DNA from: Poa pratensis
Taxonomy: Eukaryota; Streptophyta; Magnoliopsida; Poales; Poaceae
Assembly (NCBI GenBank): GCA_947311845.1
Contig: CAMZMU010000027.1
Coordinates: forward strand, 42,248,853-42,312,852
Length of the DNA stretch: 64,000 bases
Direction of reading: 5' to 3'
Of the stretch, positions 36,422-47,381 are shown in pieces. The notes beneath the pieces are model-generated. The model did no database searches. It saw only the letters and a program-made list of their open reading frames with translations, and had not been told where the DNA came from. Position 1 is the first letter of the stretch, and each line of letters opens with the position of its first letter. The translations under genes and the position numbers were made by a program.

Positions 36422-37301
36422 CAGTGGCGGCGCTAGGAATTGGTGGCTGGGTATTCACCCAATTTTTTTTCTCTAAATGCTATATATGAACCAAACAACA
36501 CGGTAAATCTAGGAGAAATTTTTTCTACATCTACAATCTATATTACAAGAAAACAAGAGGAAATTTAATAAATTAAAACATTTCATCTAGAAAATTAGAT
36601 CTACTGCTAGTACAAAAGGGTGTAGCAAATCTAACGAGATGGTGTTGTTCCTTGGCGTCGATCTACCGGAAGAAGACCTCCATGACGCTTGATGCCATCC
36701 GGCCAGGACCAGCCCGTGAGCCTGAGACGACGTGATTGGAGGCGGCCGGACGAGATCCCCGCCGTGCGGCAATCGAGCTCCTCGCCATGGCGCTGGGGGG
36801 CTACAACTCGATTCATGCCTGATGCTGCTTGGCCTCCTTGGCGAACGGTGGCCGGCTGGAGCCCGAGCAGCCTTGGCGCGTTGCCGCGTTGGCTGCTCCC
36901 CTCCCGGATATCCCGCCTCGCCCAACGGTGTGCTGCAGCGCGAGGAGGCCGGCGGCGCGGCAGCTGCCGATGTGGCCGGAGCCGGGCGTTCGTGTGAGAG
37001 GCGAGCTGGGAGAGGGAGGTTCGCCGAGGAAGAGAGGGGCGGGCGCGTGAGGGGAGAGAGAAAGGGGATCGAGGCGAGAGATGCATGTGTGTGCGTCTGG
37101 AGGAAGAGCATTCGCTGGAGAAGCTGTTTGCGTGCGTGCGTCGCGTGAGCAGTGGTCAGTGGATGCGTGCGAGTCTGCAAGGGAACGCTGGCCTCTACGT
37201 GCGTGCCTTCGTTGGATGGGCTGATATGTACATAAAAAAAATTCGCCCAAAATCTTGGGTATTCACGTGCATACAGGTGCATACACCTGGCGCCGCCCCT
37301 G
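36422..37301. mobile_element. hAT-type non-autonomous element, 880 bp
   Basis: An 8 bp target duplication GACATATA lies at 36414-36421 and 37302-37309. The ends are CAGTGGCGGCGCTAGG on the left and CAGGGGCGGCGCCAGG read inverted on the right, the CAG-GGCGG-G terminus common in grass hAT elements. Long minus-strand ORFs in the GC-rich interior (36590-37440) run past the element border and are not genes. The interior may be a captured promoter or exon piece. Confidence 0.85.
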
Positions 37302-37309
37302 GACATATA

Positions 37310-37812
37310 GAGAGTAAAATTAGCAAACTGTGGTTGAAGGGCAGCCTCCAGATGTATTTCTATGTCCTGAATAAGAGAATGTTTTTCTTGTAATCTTTTC
37401 GTTTGTAGGTTGGTGGGTAAGTAGGTTAGTATCTTCTTCATTTGAGTTCATCTATGTCGTAGCAAGCAAAATATGAAACTTTGACTCCAGAGACTCACAG
37501 TTCACAACAAGAATCAAGAAAAATATAGTGTTCAAGTGTCGGATATGTAACATGACTTCGCTTCTTTCATGTGTGCCAAATCCATGGCCAATAGTATGCC
37601 CGATCATATATGAAACCCACAGCATTCATTTAAGAACATAACCATACTTACTAAAAATAAAAACTCCTAAGACAGCATAGACCAATGATACATGTAGCAG
37701 ACATAAGGACACATAAGTATACATGTTTACTATAAAATCTCAACATCATGCATGGTCATCTAGTTTTTTCTGCAAAATTTACATTCCAAATCATCAGAAG
37801 GTTGTCAGCATC
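37310..37812. other. Interval covering the 3' flank of the UVR/SnoaL-like gene
   Basis: AT-rich, no coding potential. It should include the 3' UTR of the minus-strand gene that ends at 37813. Confidence 0.4.
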
Positions 37813-39234
37813 TCATTCTTCAATGTGTGAAGCATGGTGTACACAAATATACCATGTGCCATCAACCTTCTCAAAGACATTGGTGGCGATTTGCTTTCCC
37901 CAAGGGCTTCCTTTGGACTTGACCAACTCCAAGCATGTAACATAACCAAGGTCACCACACACATGAACCTCGATGTTCTTAAGATCAATGTTTAGAGGGA
38001 ACTCATAATCCGCGTTGCATACCATCTCCCAGCTTTGCAAGACCACGTCATAACCGGATATCCGACCAGCAGCGGGATGGACAACATACACGTGGTCACC
38101 TTTAGCCCAGATAGAGTACATTGCAGTAAGATCCCCATTCTTGAAAGCATTGTAGAATCGTGCATTTGCTGCAAGGACCGAAGCTTCAGTATTCTCATGG
38201 AGGATGCGCAGATCGTCCCTAATTTTGGCAGCACGGGCATAATCTTCTTCCTGGATAGCTCTGTCCAAATTACGCTGAAGGGTCTCTTCATCAACTAACG
38301 TATCTTCTTCAGCTGTTGGATAGCCATCAGCCTCCCCGTTTTTAACATGGCAAATTTTGCATCTGTTTAGGCTGGACGCTGCAATTTGAAGTCCTGCACT
38401 GAATATGTGGCATTCTGAGAAAGTACACTGCTGGGTTTCTACTTATTTTCTATAGAAATTACTATTTATTACCAGCCATGGCCATTTTCTACTAAAATAA
38501 AATTAAATATCATCAAGTGCTTTCTTTGGAAACTACAATTACAAAGAACACTCTAACTTGTTCAGAAAATTATTACTAACATAGATAACCTGTAGCATCA
38601 GCAAACCACAAGTTGCACATTATAGCCTTCTAGGTTCGCAACTGGAGCTACACACATAATACACTGACGTTGTCTTCAAGTAAATTCTTTTTCGTTTTAT
38701 TTTCTGCTTCAAAGTAAGTTCACATCCACTGAATTCTTATCTAGGTTTTCTGTAAGTTAGGCTAGTTACCTAAGTCCTAAGATCATATGAGATAGTTGCA
38801 ATATGCCACCGGCCCACCACAAGAGGGCAGCACTACAAAATAAATTAGTACTAAACTACTAGTAATACAGTTCAACCCTGTATCTATATGCTCCTGCAAT
38901 AATTCACCATCCAACAAACAAAATCACTCCCCCAAAACTGCTGAAACCTGATAGAAGCAACCTAGACCGGAGGGAAAAAGTCCCAATGGAACCGAATCAT
39001 TCGAGCTAGAAGCCTAGAGACCTCGAATTGTTGCGCGAATTGTGCAATCAGACCAAGAAATCGCGAAAATTAGCCAAGAAAGGGTCCTCACAAGGTTCTC
39101 TTTGCACTGCGTCGTCCGATGCAGAGCCGCGCCGATGCGGAGTTGCTGTTATCGGTGAAGAAGAACGTCGCTTCGCTGAGCCGCGCAGTCGCGCACGGCA
39201 GCAATATGGCGCTCACAGCCTGCGCCGTCGACAT
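37813..39234 (-). CDS. Plastid-type UVR-motif plus SnoaL/NTF2-like domain protein, 2 exons
   Basis: Exon 1 is 39234-39092 and exon 2 is 38398-37813 (TGA in transcript sense), totalling 729 bp and 242 residues. The acceptor at 38399-38401 was chosen because it alone keeps frame. The N-terminus (MSTAQAVSAILLPCATARLS) is Ser/Ala-rich and lacks acidic residues at first, like a chloroplast transit peptide. A CKIC pair lies at 61-64. A UVR motif follows at about 86-117 (LDRAIQEEDYARAAKIRDDL), then a SnoaL/NTF2-like fold at about 119-240 with NARFYNAFKNGDLTAMYSIW, AAGRISGYDVVLQSWE and GTWYICVHHASH. Plant members are conserved but functionally uncharacterised. UVR motifs mediate protein interaction in UvrB/C and plastid Clp factors. 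A Harbinger element sits about 20 bp before the ATG. Confidence 0.88.
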
Positions 39235-39726
39235 CGCCGCTTTCCTCCGGCTGCTTAGAGCATCTCCAACAGCGGCTGGAAAAAACGCCGCGCGCGATAT
39301 ACCGATCGTTTGCCGCGCGCGGGGCCGTTTTGCGTGCTCCAGCGGACGCGCAATAAAATCGCCGTGCGGGATATTCGTCCAGCGCGCTGGACGAAGCGGT
39401 ACCGTCGGCGTCAAACCTCCAGCGTGCCGTCCAGCGCGCGGGGAAAAGAAGAACGCGCGCGAATCCCCCAACTACCGCTGAAATCTCCCGCCGCTCGCGC
39501 TCTCTCTCCCCTCCCGCACCGCCGCCCACACCTCTTCCCCCATTTTTCTCCGGCGACCCAGCGCTGCCACCGGCGCTCCCGCCGCTCCTCAGTGCGCCGC
39601 CGCTTCTATGGACGCGCGGACTTCGCCGCGGAGTTGATTTGGGCGCCGCCGTCACCGACGCCGCCGAGGCTTCCACCGTCCGTCGCCTTCACCCCTCCGC
39701 CGCCAACTCGCCGTCACCCCTCCGCC

Positions 39727-39925
39727 GCCAACTCGCCGCCACCCCTTCGCCGCCCGAGCGCGCAGAAGCTCCACCGAACAGCCAACTCGCCGCCACCCCT
39801 TCGCCACCCCTTCGCCGCCCGAGCGCGCAGAAGCTCCACCGAACAGCCAACTCGCCGCCACCCCTCCGCCGCCAACTCGCCGCCACCCCTTCGCCGCCCG
39901 AGCGCGCAGAAGCTCCACCGAACAG
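39727..39925. repeat. GC-rich minisatellite inside the Harbinger element
   Basis: Three copies of a block containing CGCCGCCCGAGCGCGCAGAA and CTCCACCGAACAGC lie at about 39748, 39813 and 39892, separated by variable numbers of CGCCACCCCTTCGC pieces. All reading frames are open by composition, so the long ORFs here are not evidence of protein. Confidence 0.8.
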
Positions 39926-40039
39926 CGCACGGCGGCCGGCTGCACCTCCGCGCTCGCAAGGTGTTTTATAGTAGATTGCTATCGAATTTTGTGCATTGCT
40001 AGTTTGTAGTTTTATAGTAGATTGAATTAAATTTTGTAG

Positions 40040-40378
40040 ATGAGTAGATCATACGATTCTTCGGACGAAGAAGAATTCGATATTCAAGAGGAGGAGGACA
40101 TTGCAATGCTCCTAACTATCCATGCTAACAAAAAACCAAAGCATGGTGGTTCAGTTTTCGGTCGTCAGAAATTAAGGAGGGAGAGGATCGAGGCTGACAA
40201 TAGATTGATGAGACACTATTTTGTGGATCATCCCATATACCCCGAGTCATATTTCCGGCGCCGTTTTAGAATGAGCATCGAGTTGTTCAGGAGTGGTGGG
40301 CATACGGAACTTCAAAAAAGATCTAATCGAGGAGTGGTGGGCATGGAATGGGCAACAATGAGTTGGTGAACTATGCAT
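40040..40378 (+). pseudogene. Internally deleted Harbinger transposase (N- and C-terminal remnants fused)
   Basis: The ORF starts MSRSYDSSDEEEFDIQEEED and continues to HYFVDHPIYPESYFRRRFRM, the N-terminus of grass ALP1/HARBI1-like transposases before the catalytic domain. It then jumps to a tail whose plus-one frame reads LIEEWWAWNGQQ, like the family C-terminus. The whole DDE domain is missing, and a one-base slip in an A6 run separates the tail frame. Confidence 0.75.
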
Positions 40379-40669
40379 TCTATTGTGTGATGAACTATTT
40401 ATTTGTGTTGTAATAATTGAACTATTTATTGTTGATTTATTGTGCGTGTGTTTGATCTTCTTGGTTCTATGTTGGAGCACAAATCTTGTTTGTGCTTGCC
40501 GCGCGCGCTGCGGTTTTTGGGCCTTTGCTGGAGCGCTGCGTTTCGGCGCGCTAAACTATAGCGCTGCTGGAAAAGCAAAACCGGCGCGCCGCGCGCAAAA
40601 ACTCCTTTTTGACGCTGGAAACGGAATATGGCGCGCGGAGCCGAAGCGCCTCTGTTGGAGATGCTCTTA

Positions 40670-41330
40670 AGCCTTTGACTCTCCTCTCTCGACTGCGTTG
40701 TTATTTTAGGAAAACTATAAATCATCCGTATTTTTGCAGGTCCAGAGAAAACCCTTCACCCCGTGCACTAGCCATTACTGTTTGCATCAGATATTTTACA
40801 TTCCAAATTAATTAGCTGGGTGCATATGCGCCGGTGAGCCTACCGAGGCGGAACGAATGGATAGGAACGAGGTGATCTCAGCAGACGGGGGAGGAGGACA
40901 CGTCGGGTGTAGTCGTGCGGGTCGGAAGCAAGCTGTCGCGGCGCGCAGCGGATATGCTCTTGTCAATGGTACAGTCTACACTCTACAGTGTCGTTGTGGT
41001 CGAACTCCCGTCGATTCAGATGGCAAGAAGGAAATTCGTCGGACTCTGCTACTAGCTCATCAAGACTATGCATAACGTGCAGGGAACTTACAGCTGTGCC
41101 ACGAAACGTACACTTTTACAGATTAACTAATAATATATAGAGACATCATCATGATCCCCGAATATCAAATGAACTTACCGCAGAACTTGACCCAAATTCC
41201 CCAAATTCTATCTGATGATCCTAGCCGTGGAAACCTGAAGTCAAATCATCCATGCGGCAGCTACAAAACCCCCTCGTGATTACGGATCAGAACACCAGCC
41301 CCCATTTTACCACTGGACTGGAAAATGGCT
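40670..41330. other. Displaced upstream region of the UVR/SnoaL-like gene and unassigned DNA
   Basis: Directly right of the Harbinger element, so its first part was originally next to the ATG at 39234. A 72-codon plus-strand ORF at 40857-41075 has no recognisable family. Confidence 0.4.
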
Positions 41331-41349
41331 GCATCAAAATTAACAACAA

Positions 41350-41720
41350 ACGAGCCAGACGGCGCCGTCTGGAATCCATTTAGAAGCTGAAGAACTGGAG
41401 TCACACCTTGGAGCCGTAGGTTGTTTAACCATATGCTGCGTAATCAGATCAATATAGGCAAGGATCTTACCACACACACACGTTGTAGATTAGGCCTTGT
41501 CACATGATTCCTCACGTCATTTCGCTCATCCCAGATATGCCAAAAAACCACAGCAAGAGCCGTAGCTTGTAAATATGTTGAGCGAGCAAGGAAATCAAAT
41601 AGCCATTAACGATGGGAAGAGAAGCTCTTACGATCCAGTCGCAGATGAACCTTCTGTTTTACTTCCCTCCACACATGTCGAGCATACTGGCATGTCAACA
41701 TAGCGTGGAGCATTTTCTGC
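41350..41720 (-). pseudogene. LINE ORF2 C-terminal remnant
   Basis: The minus strand reads KMLHAMLTCQYARHVWREVK, then after a stop ALAVVFWHIWDERNDVRNHV and TRPNLQRV. This is the end of the zf-RVT region followed by the RNase H-like start of plant LINE/non-LTR ORF2. It is truncated on both sides and interrupted by a stop, so it is non-functional. Confidence 0.7.
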
Positions 41721-41724
41721 TGTC

Positions 41725-42200
41725 GGCCTGAGAGCATTGATTGCCTATCCATTGTTGAGAGGTGAGATTGTTGCCGGTCCGTTGTCGAGAAACTGCTTGC
41801 GCAAGTCCCGTTCTAACGGTATCCACACGCACAACGCGCCAACCCACCAAGCACGTTCGCCGCCTAGAGTTACGAGGACCGACGAAGAGAGACAACCTTT
41901 CGGCGAATCAACTAGATTAGATCTATATGAGATAATTAGTAACGTCTAATTCTCAACACATGAGACCTACAAAAAAGAGAGAGACTTGCACAGAGGCAAT
42001 TGTTGTATCAAACTCTATGGGCTTGGGGTGTTTATATAGGTGGCCAAAGGGTGAAGGTGCTTGGGCAAGGGGAAAGCCCCCTTGCCCAACTCGGCTTGAG
42101 AGGAGGAGTTGGAGTAGGACATTGCTTACTTCAAAGCAAGAGCAGAATATAACTTTCATAAGATGACATGGTCGCCTTCTTCTCATATGACGGTATTTTT
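41725..42200 (-). mobile_element. LTR-like promoter fragment
   Basis: The minus strand has a good TATA box (CCTATATAAACACCCC, around 42031-42040) followed by a leader-like segment. This resembles the U3-R region of a grass retrotransposon LTR. No TG/CA ends or target duplication were found. Confidence 0.3.
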
Positions 42201-42384
42201 GTGGCTTGAAAGTTCCTTTTATGTCATTTCTTCCTTTTCTTCTCTCCTGATTGCTATCTCTTGACTTCTCTATCTCAGCGTAGGATGGGCCGCTGGTTTA
42301 GGAGGGGCAGGAACTATGATTAGGTGCTTCTCGTTGCCTTTTTCGTACTCTGCCTGTGCTCACATGATGGTATGAGATTCTTTA

Positions 42385-42701
42385 GAGCATGTACAATGCA
42401 CGCCTTCTCTTAGCAATCCACGTCATTTAGAGAAAAAAAAATTATAAGTTGTACAAAGCATTATCTATTAGTGTCATACCTAACAATTAATGTGAATTAA
42501 TTATCTTTTAGTAGGAAAATGTATTTTTAAGGAAAGACAAATAATACAATGGTGAAATTAGTCTTCACTTAATTCGTAAGAGATCATCTCTTAGCTAAGG
42601 GAAGGCAGTCTTCCCTTTCTTCATTCTCTCTCCGCCAGCTAGACAAATATTCTACGTGTCAAAGTTAAGGGAAGGCTGACATAATCACATTGTACATGCT
42701 C
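42385..42701. mobile_element. Tourist-type MITE, 317 bp
   Basis: TTA duplications lie at 42382-42384 and 42702-42704. The inverted ends GAGCATGTACAATG match over 14 bp at each side. It is AT-rich and non-coding, as expected for a Harbinger-derived MITE. Confidence 0.85.
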
Positions 42702-42704
42702 TTA

Positions 42705-44522
42705 TATACTTACCCTCTTTTGATTAGATTTATGGTATGAGTAGTCATTTAGATTGCCTTGCAGATGACCTTTTTTTTTACAGAAACTTGCACGGGGCGA
42801 TAAGAAACTCTTCATGCTTCCGTATGATTTCGGCAACACTTTATCTATGGGTCGATTATATGTACACACATATATAATGTTTAAACATTCCCATTCTTAA
42901 ATAGACAGTTGAGTAGTGCATTCGCCGTCCAGGAAAAAATGTATTTATTTTTCATAATAAGAATATTGATCCACGCGGGTAGATATATTTTACCAAATCC
43001 TAAATAATATTGCAACTGCCCTAACCATTTAATATGTGCATGTATAATTTCTCTCTCGTGCAATTTGGGCATTCTTCTTATTCACACTTATCATCCAGGT
43101 ACTCCATACAAGACAAATATATTTTATCTATGCGTATTTTTAATCACAACTTTTCAAATACAGTGTGTTTCTACATGTTGTATTGTTAACTTTGTAAAAT
43201 TGTCGCAACCTTTTAAAAGCAACTGCATGATTTGATCCCGCTAATTGCATACATACTACTACAAGTTTTGTGCTTCCTTTTCAGTTTGGAGTTGGCGACA
43301 AGCACCAAAGGCTTTAGACATTACTGTCGCGCGGTGGCACCCTAACTTGACAAATTTGAAGGTGATAGTGGTGGACAAAGATTGATGGAGGATGCGACTA
43401 GGTGCTTCAGAACTGAAAGAGAGATAAGGGTGTGTTGTACAGGGGAAGAAAAGGTGTGGCGATGACAAGTCCAGACAAGGATTGAGTAGAGGAGGAACAT
43501 ATATGTTCCGTGCATTATTGATGTGCGACTATAGCATGACTGCCATGTTGCTTTGACGAGGGAGTTTCAACCTCAACTAGGGAACTAGGCCCTTTTAGAA
43601 GGCTAAGCAAGTTGTACAGACACGTAAATGTGTGTCTACTGTATTTCTAATTATGAACCATTGACTTAATTTTTTGGCATCAATTTGTTGGTCCTTGTAG
43701 TGGATCTTCTGTTACTATTTTGATATGTGAAGAAAAATCTAGTTGTGGGGTTAGCTATTTAGATGTAGAACGATGTTTGACTTAAATGGAACGCAACACA
43801 GCCTGTCAATTTATTTGGAGTCGTAAAAGGTAAAATTGAACGCGTTGAATGATTGGTTATTCAAAACTATTTCTTTGGATATTTTGTGTGGGACGGAAGT
43901 GGGTCCAAAATAATTTGATGACCGACCATAACAACGCACAAGCATTCAGCTAGTATATCTTAAAATAGGGCATCGTACAAAAAATTTGTATATCATCCAC
44001 CGCAACTTGGGGTTGTATTTTCGTTTAACAACACAACTTGGAATTGTAATAAGCACTAGTCGCATTCAGGGTCATTCAAAAAGGTTGTCCATAGTTTCGA
44101 CATGAGCTCGTATATGGAGCTACGACAATGAAAGTCGTTTCTCAGGCTACAATCCAGTTCCCACTTCTCTGACTGAGTACTCCCCTTTCTCTTCTCCAAT
44201 AGCACAGAATTCAGACATCAGCGTGGCGTGATCTCCAAAATATACAGCTTTAGGAATCTTCGCAGCAACACAAGTTACGCAATACATAAACCAGTAAATC
44301 AGCAATTCATACAGTAAGATTCTTACTGTATATGAAAGGATTGAAATGCATCTACAACCATATCCAACTCATCGTTAATTTGTAACATGTACGTATATGT
44401 ATACTTCAATCTCTCGAGTGTAGTTTCTTGCGTTTACTGCCTTCTCTTAGTTGAATGATCCTACACCAACAGCAGAGCTTGGCTACACCTCCTCAAAACA
44501 GGCTTTCTGTTTGTTTTATAAA
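42705..44522. other. AT-rich intergenic interval
   Basis: No gene, RNA or clear element end was recognised. ORFs are short and lack family resemblance. Confidence 0.4.
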
Positions 44523-46778
44523 CTAGCAAGGCGGCCCTCGCAAATGCGAGGGCATTGTCTTTAATATACTAAAGGCTCCAAGGAACTAAATTGTGTTTTC
44601 ATCGATATCACATTATGTACTAAGAACTAATATGTCTCTACTGCCACAAATTTAAATATGACAATATCCATATACGTAGTATCATCGATCAACAGTAATT
44701 TCTAGGCCGAATTATTGCGTTTTTCTATAAACACCCATATATGTTGTTTTGTCTGATATTATATTGGTAAAAAGAACTCTATTTACTATCTGATGTTAGA
44801 TTAGTTGGTGAGGTTAATGTCGGTATTATATATAGTTAAAACAATTATGATTGAGATAACAGTAAGAGTTTCAAATGCATCGTCTTCAGTATATTAAAAG
44901 TTTCCCATAAATGATTTTTTTTTATGTTTTATGGATATCACATTATGTGAGAAGAAATAGTACGGCTCTAACACCAAAAAATGAGATAGTAAATAGTATA
45001 TCACATGTGTCGGCAATATCTTTAATTTATGGGCCCTGGATATATTGTTTTAGGGTATACACAATATTTAATTTTCATATGCTCTTTTATGTTTTGAAAT
45101 GATACTGAGAAATGTACATATTTTAGAGAACTATTGTGCGGTAGTATGGCTAGAACGGAGCTTGTCCCTCAATGATAAAAAACATATGACAGCTGTGATT
45201 TTCATTAGAATTCCATGTTATACCTATATTTTTGTGATCGCTCTCGGTTCTAGGTCTTATTTCATCCCTACTATGTGCACGTCTCGATTTTTTAATATTA
45301 ATATTTAAATATTGTCTCCTGGCAATGTATTGGTGGCGGTACTTATGAATATATATTACTTAGGGTCGACAAATTGTATAAAAAAGGATCCAACAAACCG
45401 AGAATAAAAAGGTTGGCGATTTTATAGGAATTTTTGTTATCTCTGTTTTTTTCAAGTTGTCTATGATTTTACCATACAAAATAAATTATTTGGAGAATAA
45501 TCTGATTATTTCAAGTGTTAGCTATGTTATCAATGTGATGTGCCCATATGGTCTATATGCTTAGAGGTAACAAAATAGATAATCGGGAAGGAAGTTTTTA
45601 TAGTTAAACTGAAATTCATGAATATTGGGTGCTTCTTATGTCCGCTAGAACTTTTGAAGTTTTAGTCTTATCAGCGTGAGATGTGCAGATTTCAAAAGAA
45701 TGTTTTTCAAGAGTTAAATTTCAAACCTAATCGTCAAAATTTTATTATGTATGTGTAGGTTTTGTACTTAATAAATTAGAACTGTAATATTTTTTGGAGA
45801 ACCAATGTGTGGTTAGATGGGTAGAAAGGTGCTTGTTCCGAACCCATGTTTTTTGCATCATGTGTGTCTCGCTAAAACCGATTATCTTTTCAACGACAAT
45901 CAACGTTGCCGTCGATAGTGTTGACTTCGCCAATATCCGAGCTCGACAACTCTGGTTCTTAGTAGACTATCTGTGAGTGTGTGTACATATGATGGTGGCA
46001 GTTTACTCGTGTGTACGTCAATATCCGCAATCTGTTCTTAGGAAGAAAACATGTAATTATCTTGGCATTTTTGGTCCACTCATATAGTGACACAAATATA
46101 TTAGTATACTCAACTACTACTACGGAAGCAATTTCCGTTTATGAAAAAAAGTAGTGGTTAATTTCCTAGTTGTTTCTCGTGTACCACATATTCTTTTTTT
46201 AAACTTTTAAACCCCTCATATATTAAGTCAGATGCACAAATTTTTTGTTTCATATTGAGTACGGACCGACACGCTAATCTTTTTTTGCACTGAACAGTTT
46301 GACGTGCCAAATCCGATCCTACAGAACAACAGAAACAAATTGCTGATCATACGGTTGGGATTTATGTTTCAGAGAAAGCTGAAAGAAAGAAAAAAAAAAT
46401 GTGGGTCTGATGGTGACGTAGATGTGCTAAACGTTCTTTTGTTTGAACGCAGTTTTTTTTTTTTTTGGAGAGCACCTTGACATGCCGTCATTTTTTTTCT
46501 TCTGGATTGGATAAGCCCAGCCAGTCGGTCGCTAGTGCTATTGGCCTATGTGTATTACGTACCTGTTCGGCTGGTGCCTAATTTTTTTTAATCCACGTCT
46601 TATTGTTGGTATATCAAGATTGGAACGTGTGAGGCTAAAAATTGAGATTACGTAACACAAATCTCTTGATGTATCTTGGCCGTATATTTTAGATCTAACT
46701 ATTAGAATTAATTTAAATGATGTGGCTTAACGTGGTGTCTCGAAAAACTAACTCATTTTGCTTTTAGTATATAATAGA
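44523..46778 (-). mobile_element. Candidate non-autonomous Helitron, 2.26 kb
   Basis: On the minus strand the 3' end has a perfect hairpin (GCCCTCGC, loop ATTT, GCGAGGGC; 44534-44553), then 7 bases, then CTAG followed by T. This matches the Helitron rule of a hairpin about 11 bp before CTRR. The proposed 5' end is TCTATTATATACTAAAAGC preceded by A at 46779. Helitrons insert between A and T without duplication. No Rep/helicase is present. The 5' end is less certain than the 3' end. Confidence 0.5.
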
Positions 46779-47381
46779 TATAAAACTACACGGCTAAACC
46801 GATACATGACGAGAAAACCCTCTTACAAAGCAAATCAAAAAAACGAAAGAAAACCGATGTACTGCAGATGCAGTAGCACCAAGCAATTCACCAAACAGCC
46901 AAAAGCAAAGCACACAATAGGTCTGAGGAACATAAATATTAAATAAACATTGTCCATGACAAAGTCACGACAAGGAGATAACAATAAAGATTCGTGATAC
47001 AGATGCAGAAGCAATACATGTGAAACAGTCTGAAGTACATGGTGCATAAATAAGGTACACGAACGCTGATGCCACAGGTTACTTGCCCTTAGATCCCATT
47101 GCTCCGAAGCCGCAAGCAGGATACATGTAGAGTCCAACAAAGACGGCACACCATCCCTGGTACAGCTACGGAAGCAATGCAGCTTGGATTGGTTGCTAGG
47201 CATGGGACTAGAACAAGCAGCAGTGCATCAGGAGTACGGTGAAACTAGAACCACACATGAAAATGCGGTGATACCCGGGTTGAGGCAAGGAGTTGCAGCT
47301 ACATGCTCACCCAAGATCCCTTGAAGTGCAAAGACTGATTATGAAAGCACTGCAAAGTACTTGGATCATACTGAAGTAGCA
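46779..47381 (-). other. 3' flank and probable 3' UTR of the ARF gene
   Basis: Sequence after the ARF stop codon with no ORF of interest. The transcript end is not defined from sequence alone. Confidence 0.4.

Larger units (their letters stand above)
39258..40666 (+). mobile_element. PIF/Harbinger element, internally deleted, 1.41 kb
   Basis: TTA duplications lie at 39255-39257 and 40667-40669. The inverted ends match as GAGCATCTCCAACAG for 15 bp, then continue imperfectly (CGGCTGG versus AGGCGCT). The interior holds a GC-rich leader with a minisatellite (39727-39925) and the two ends of a transposase reading frame (40040-40378). It inserted immediately upstream of the UVR/SnoaL-like gene. 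Confidence 0.88.

Noticed and set aside
36587..37441. 284-codon minus-strand ORF
   Set aside because: It crosses the right border of the hAT element at 37301, has no family resemblance, and is explained by GC-rich composition.
39310..40002. 230-codon proline/arginine-rich ORF and several minus-strand Gly/Arg ORFs
   Set aside because: They come from the GC-rich minisatellite in the Harbinger leader; frames on both strands are open by composition.
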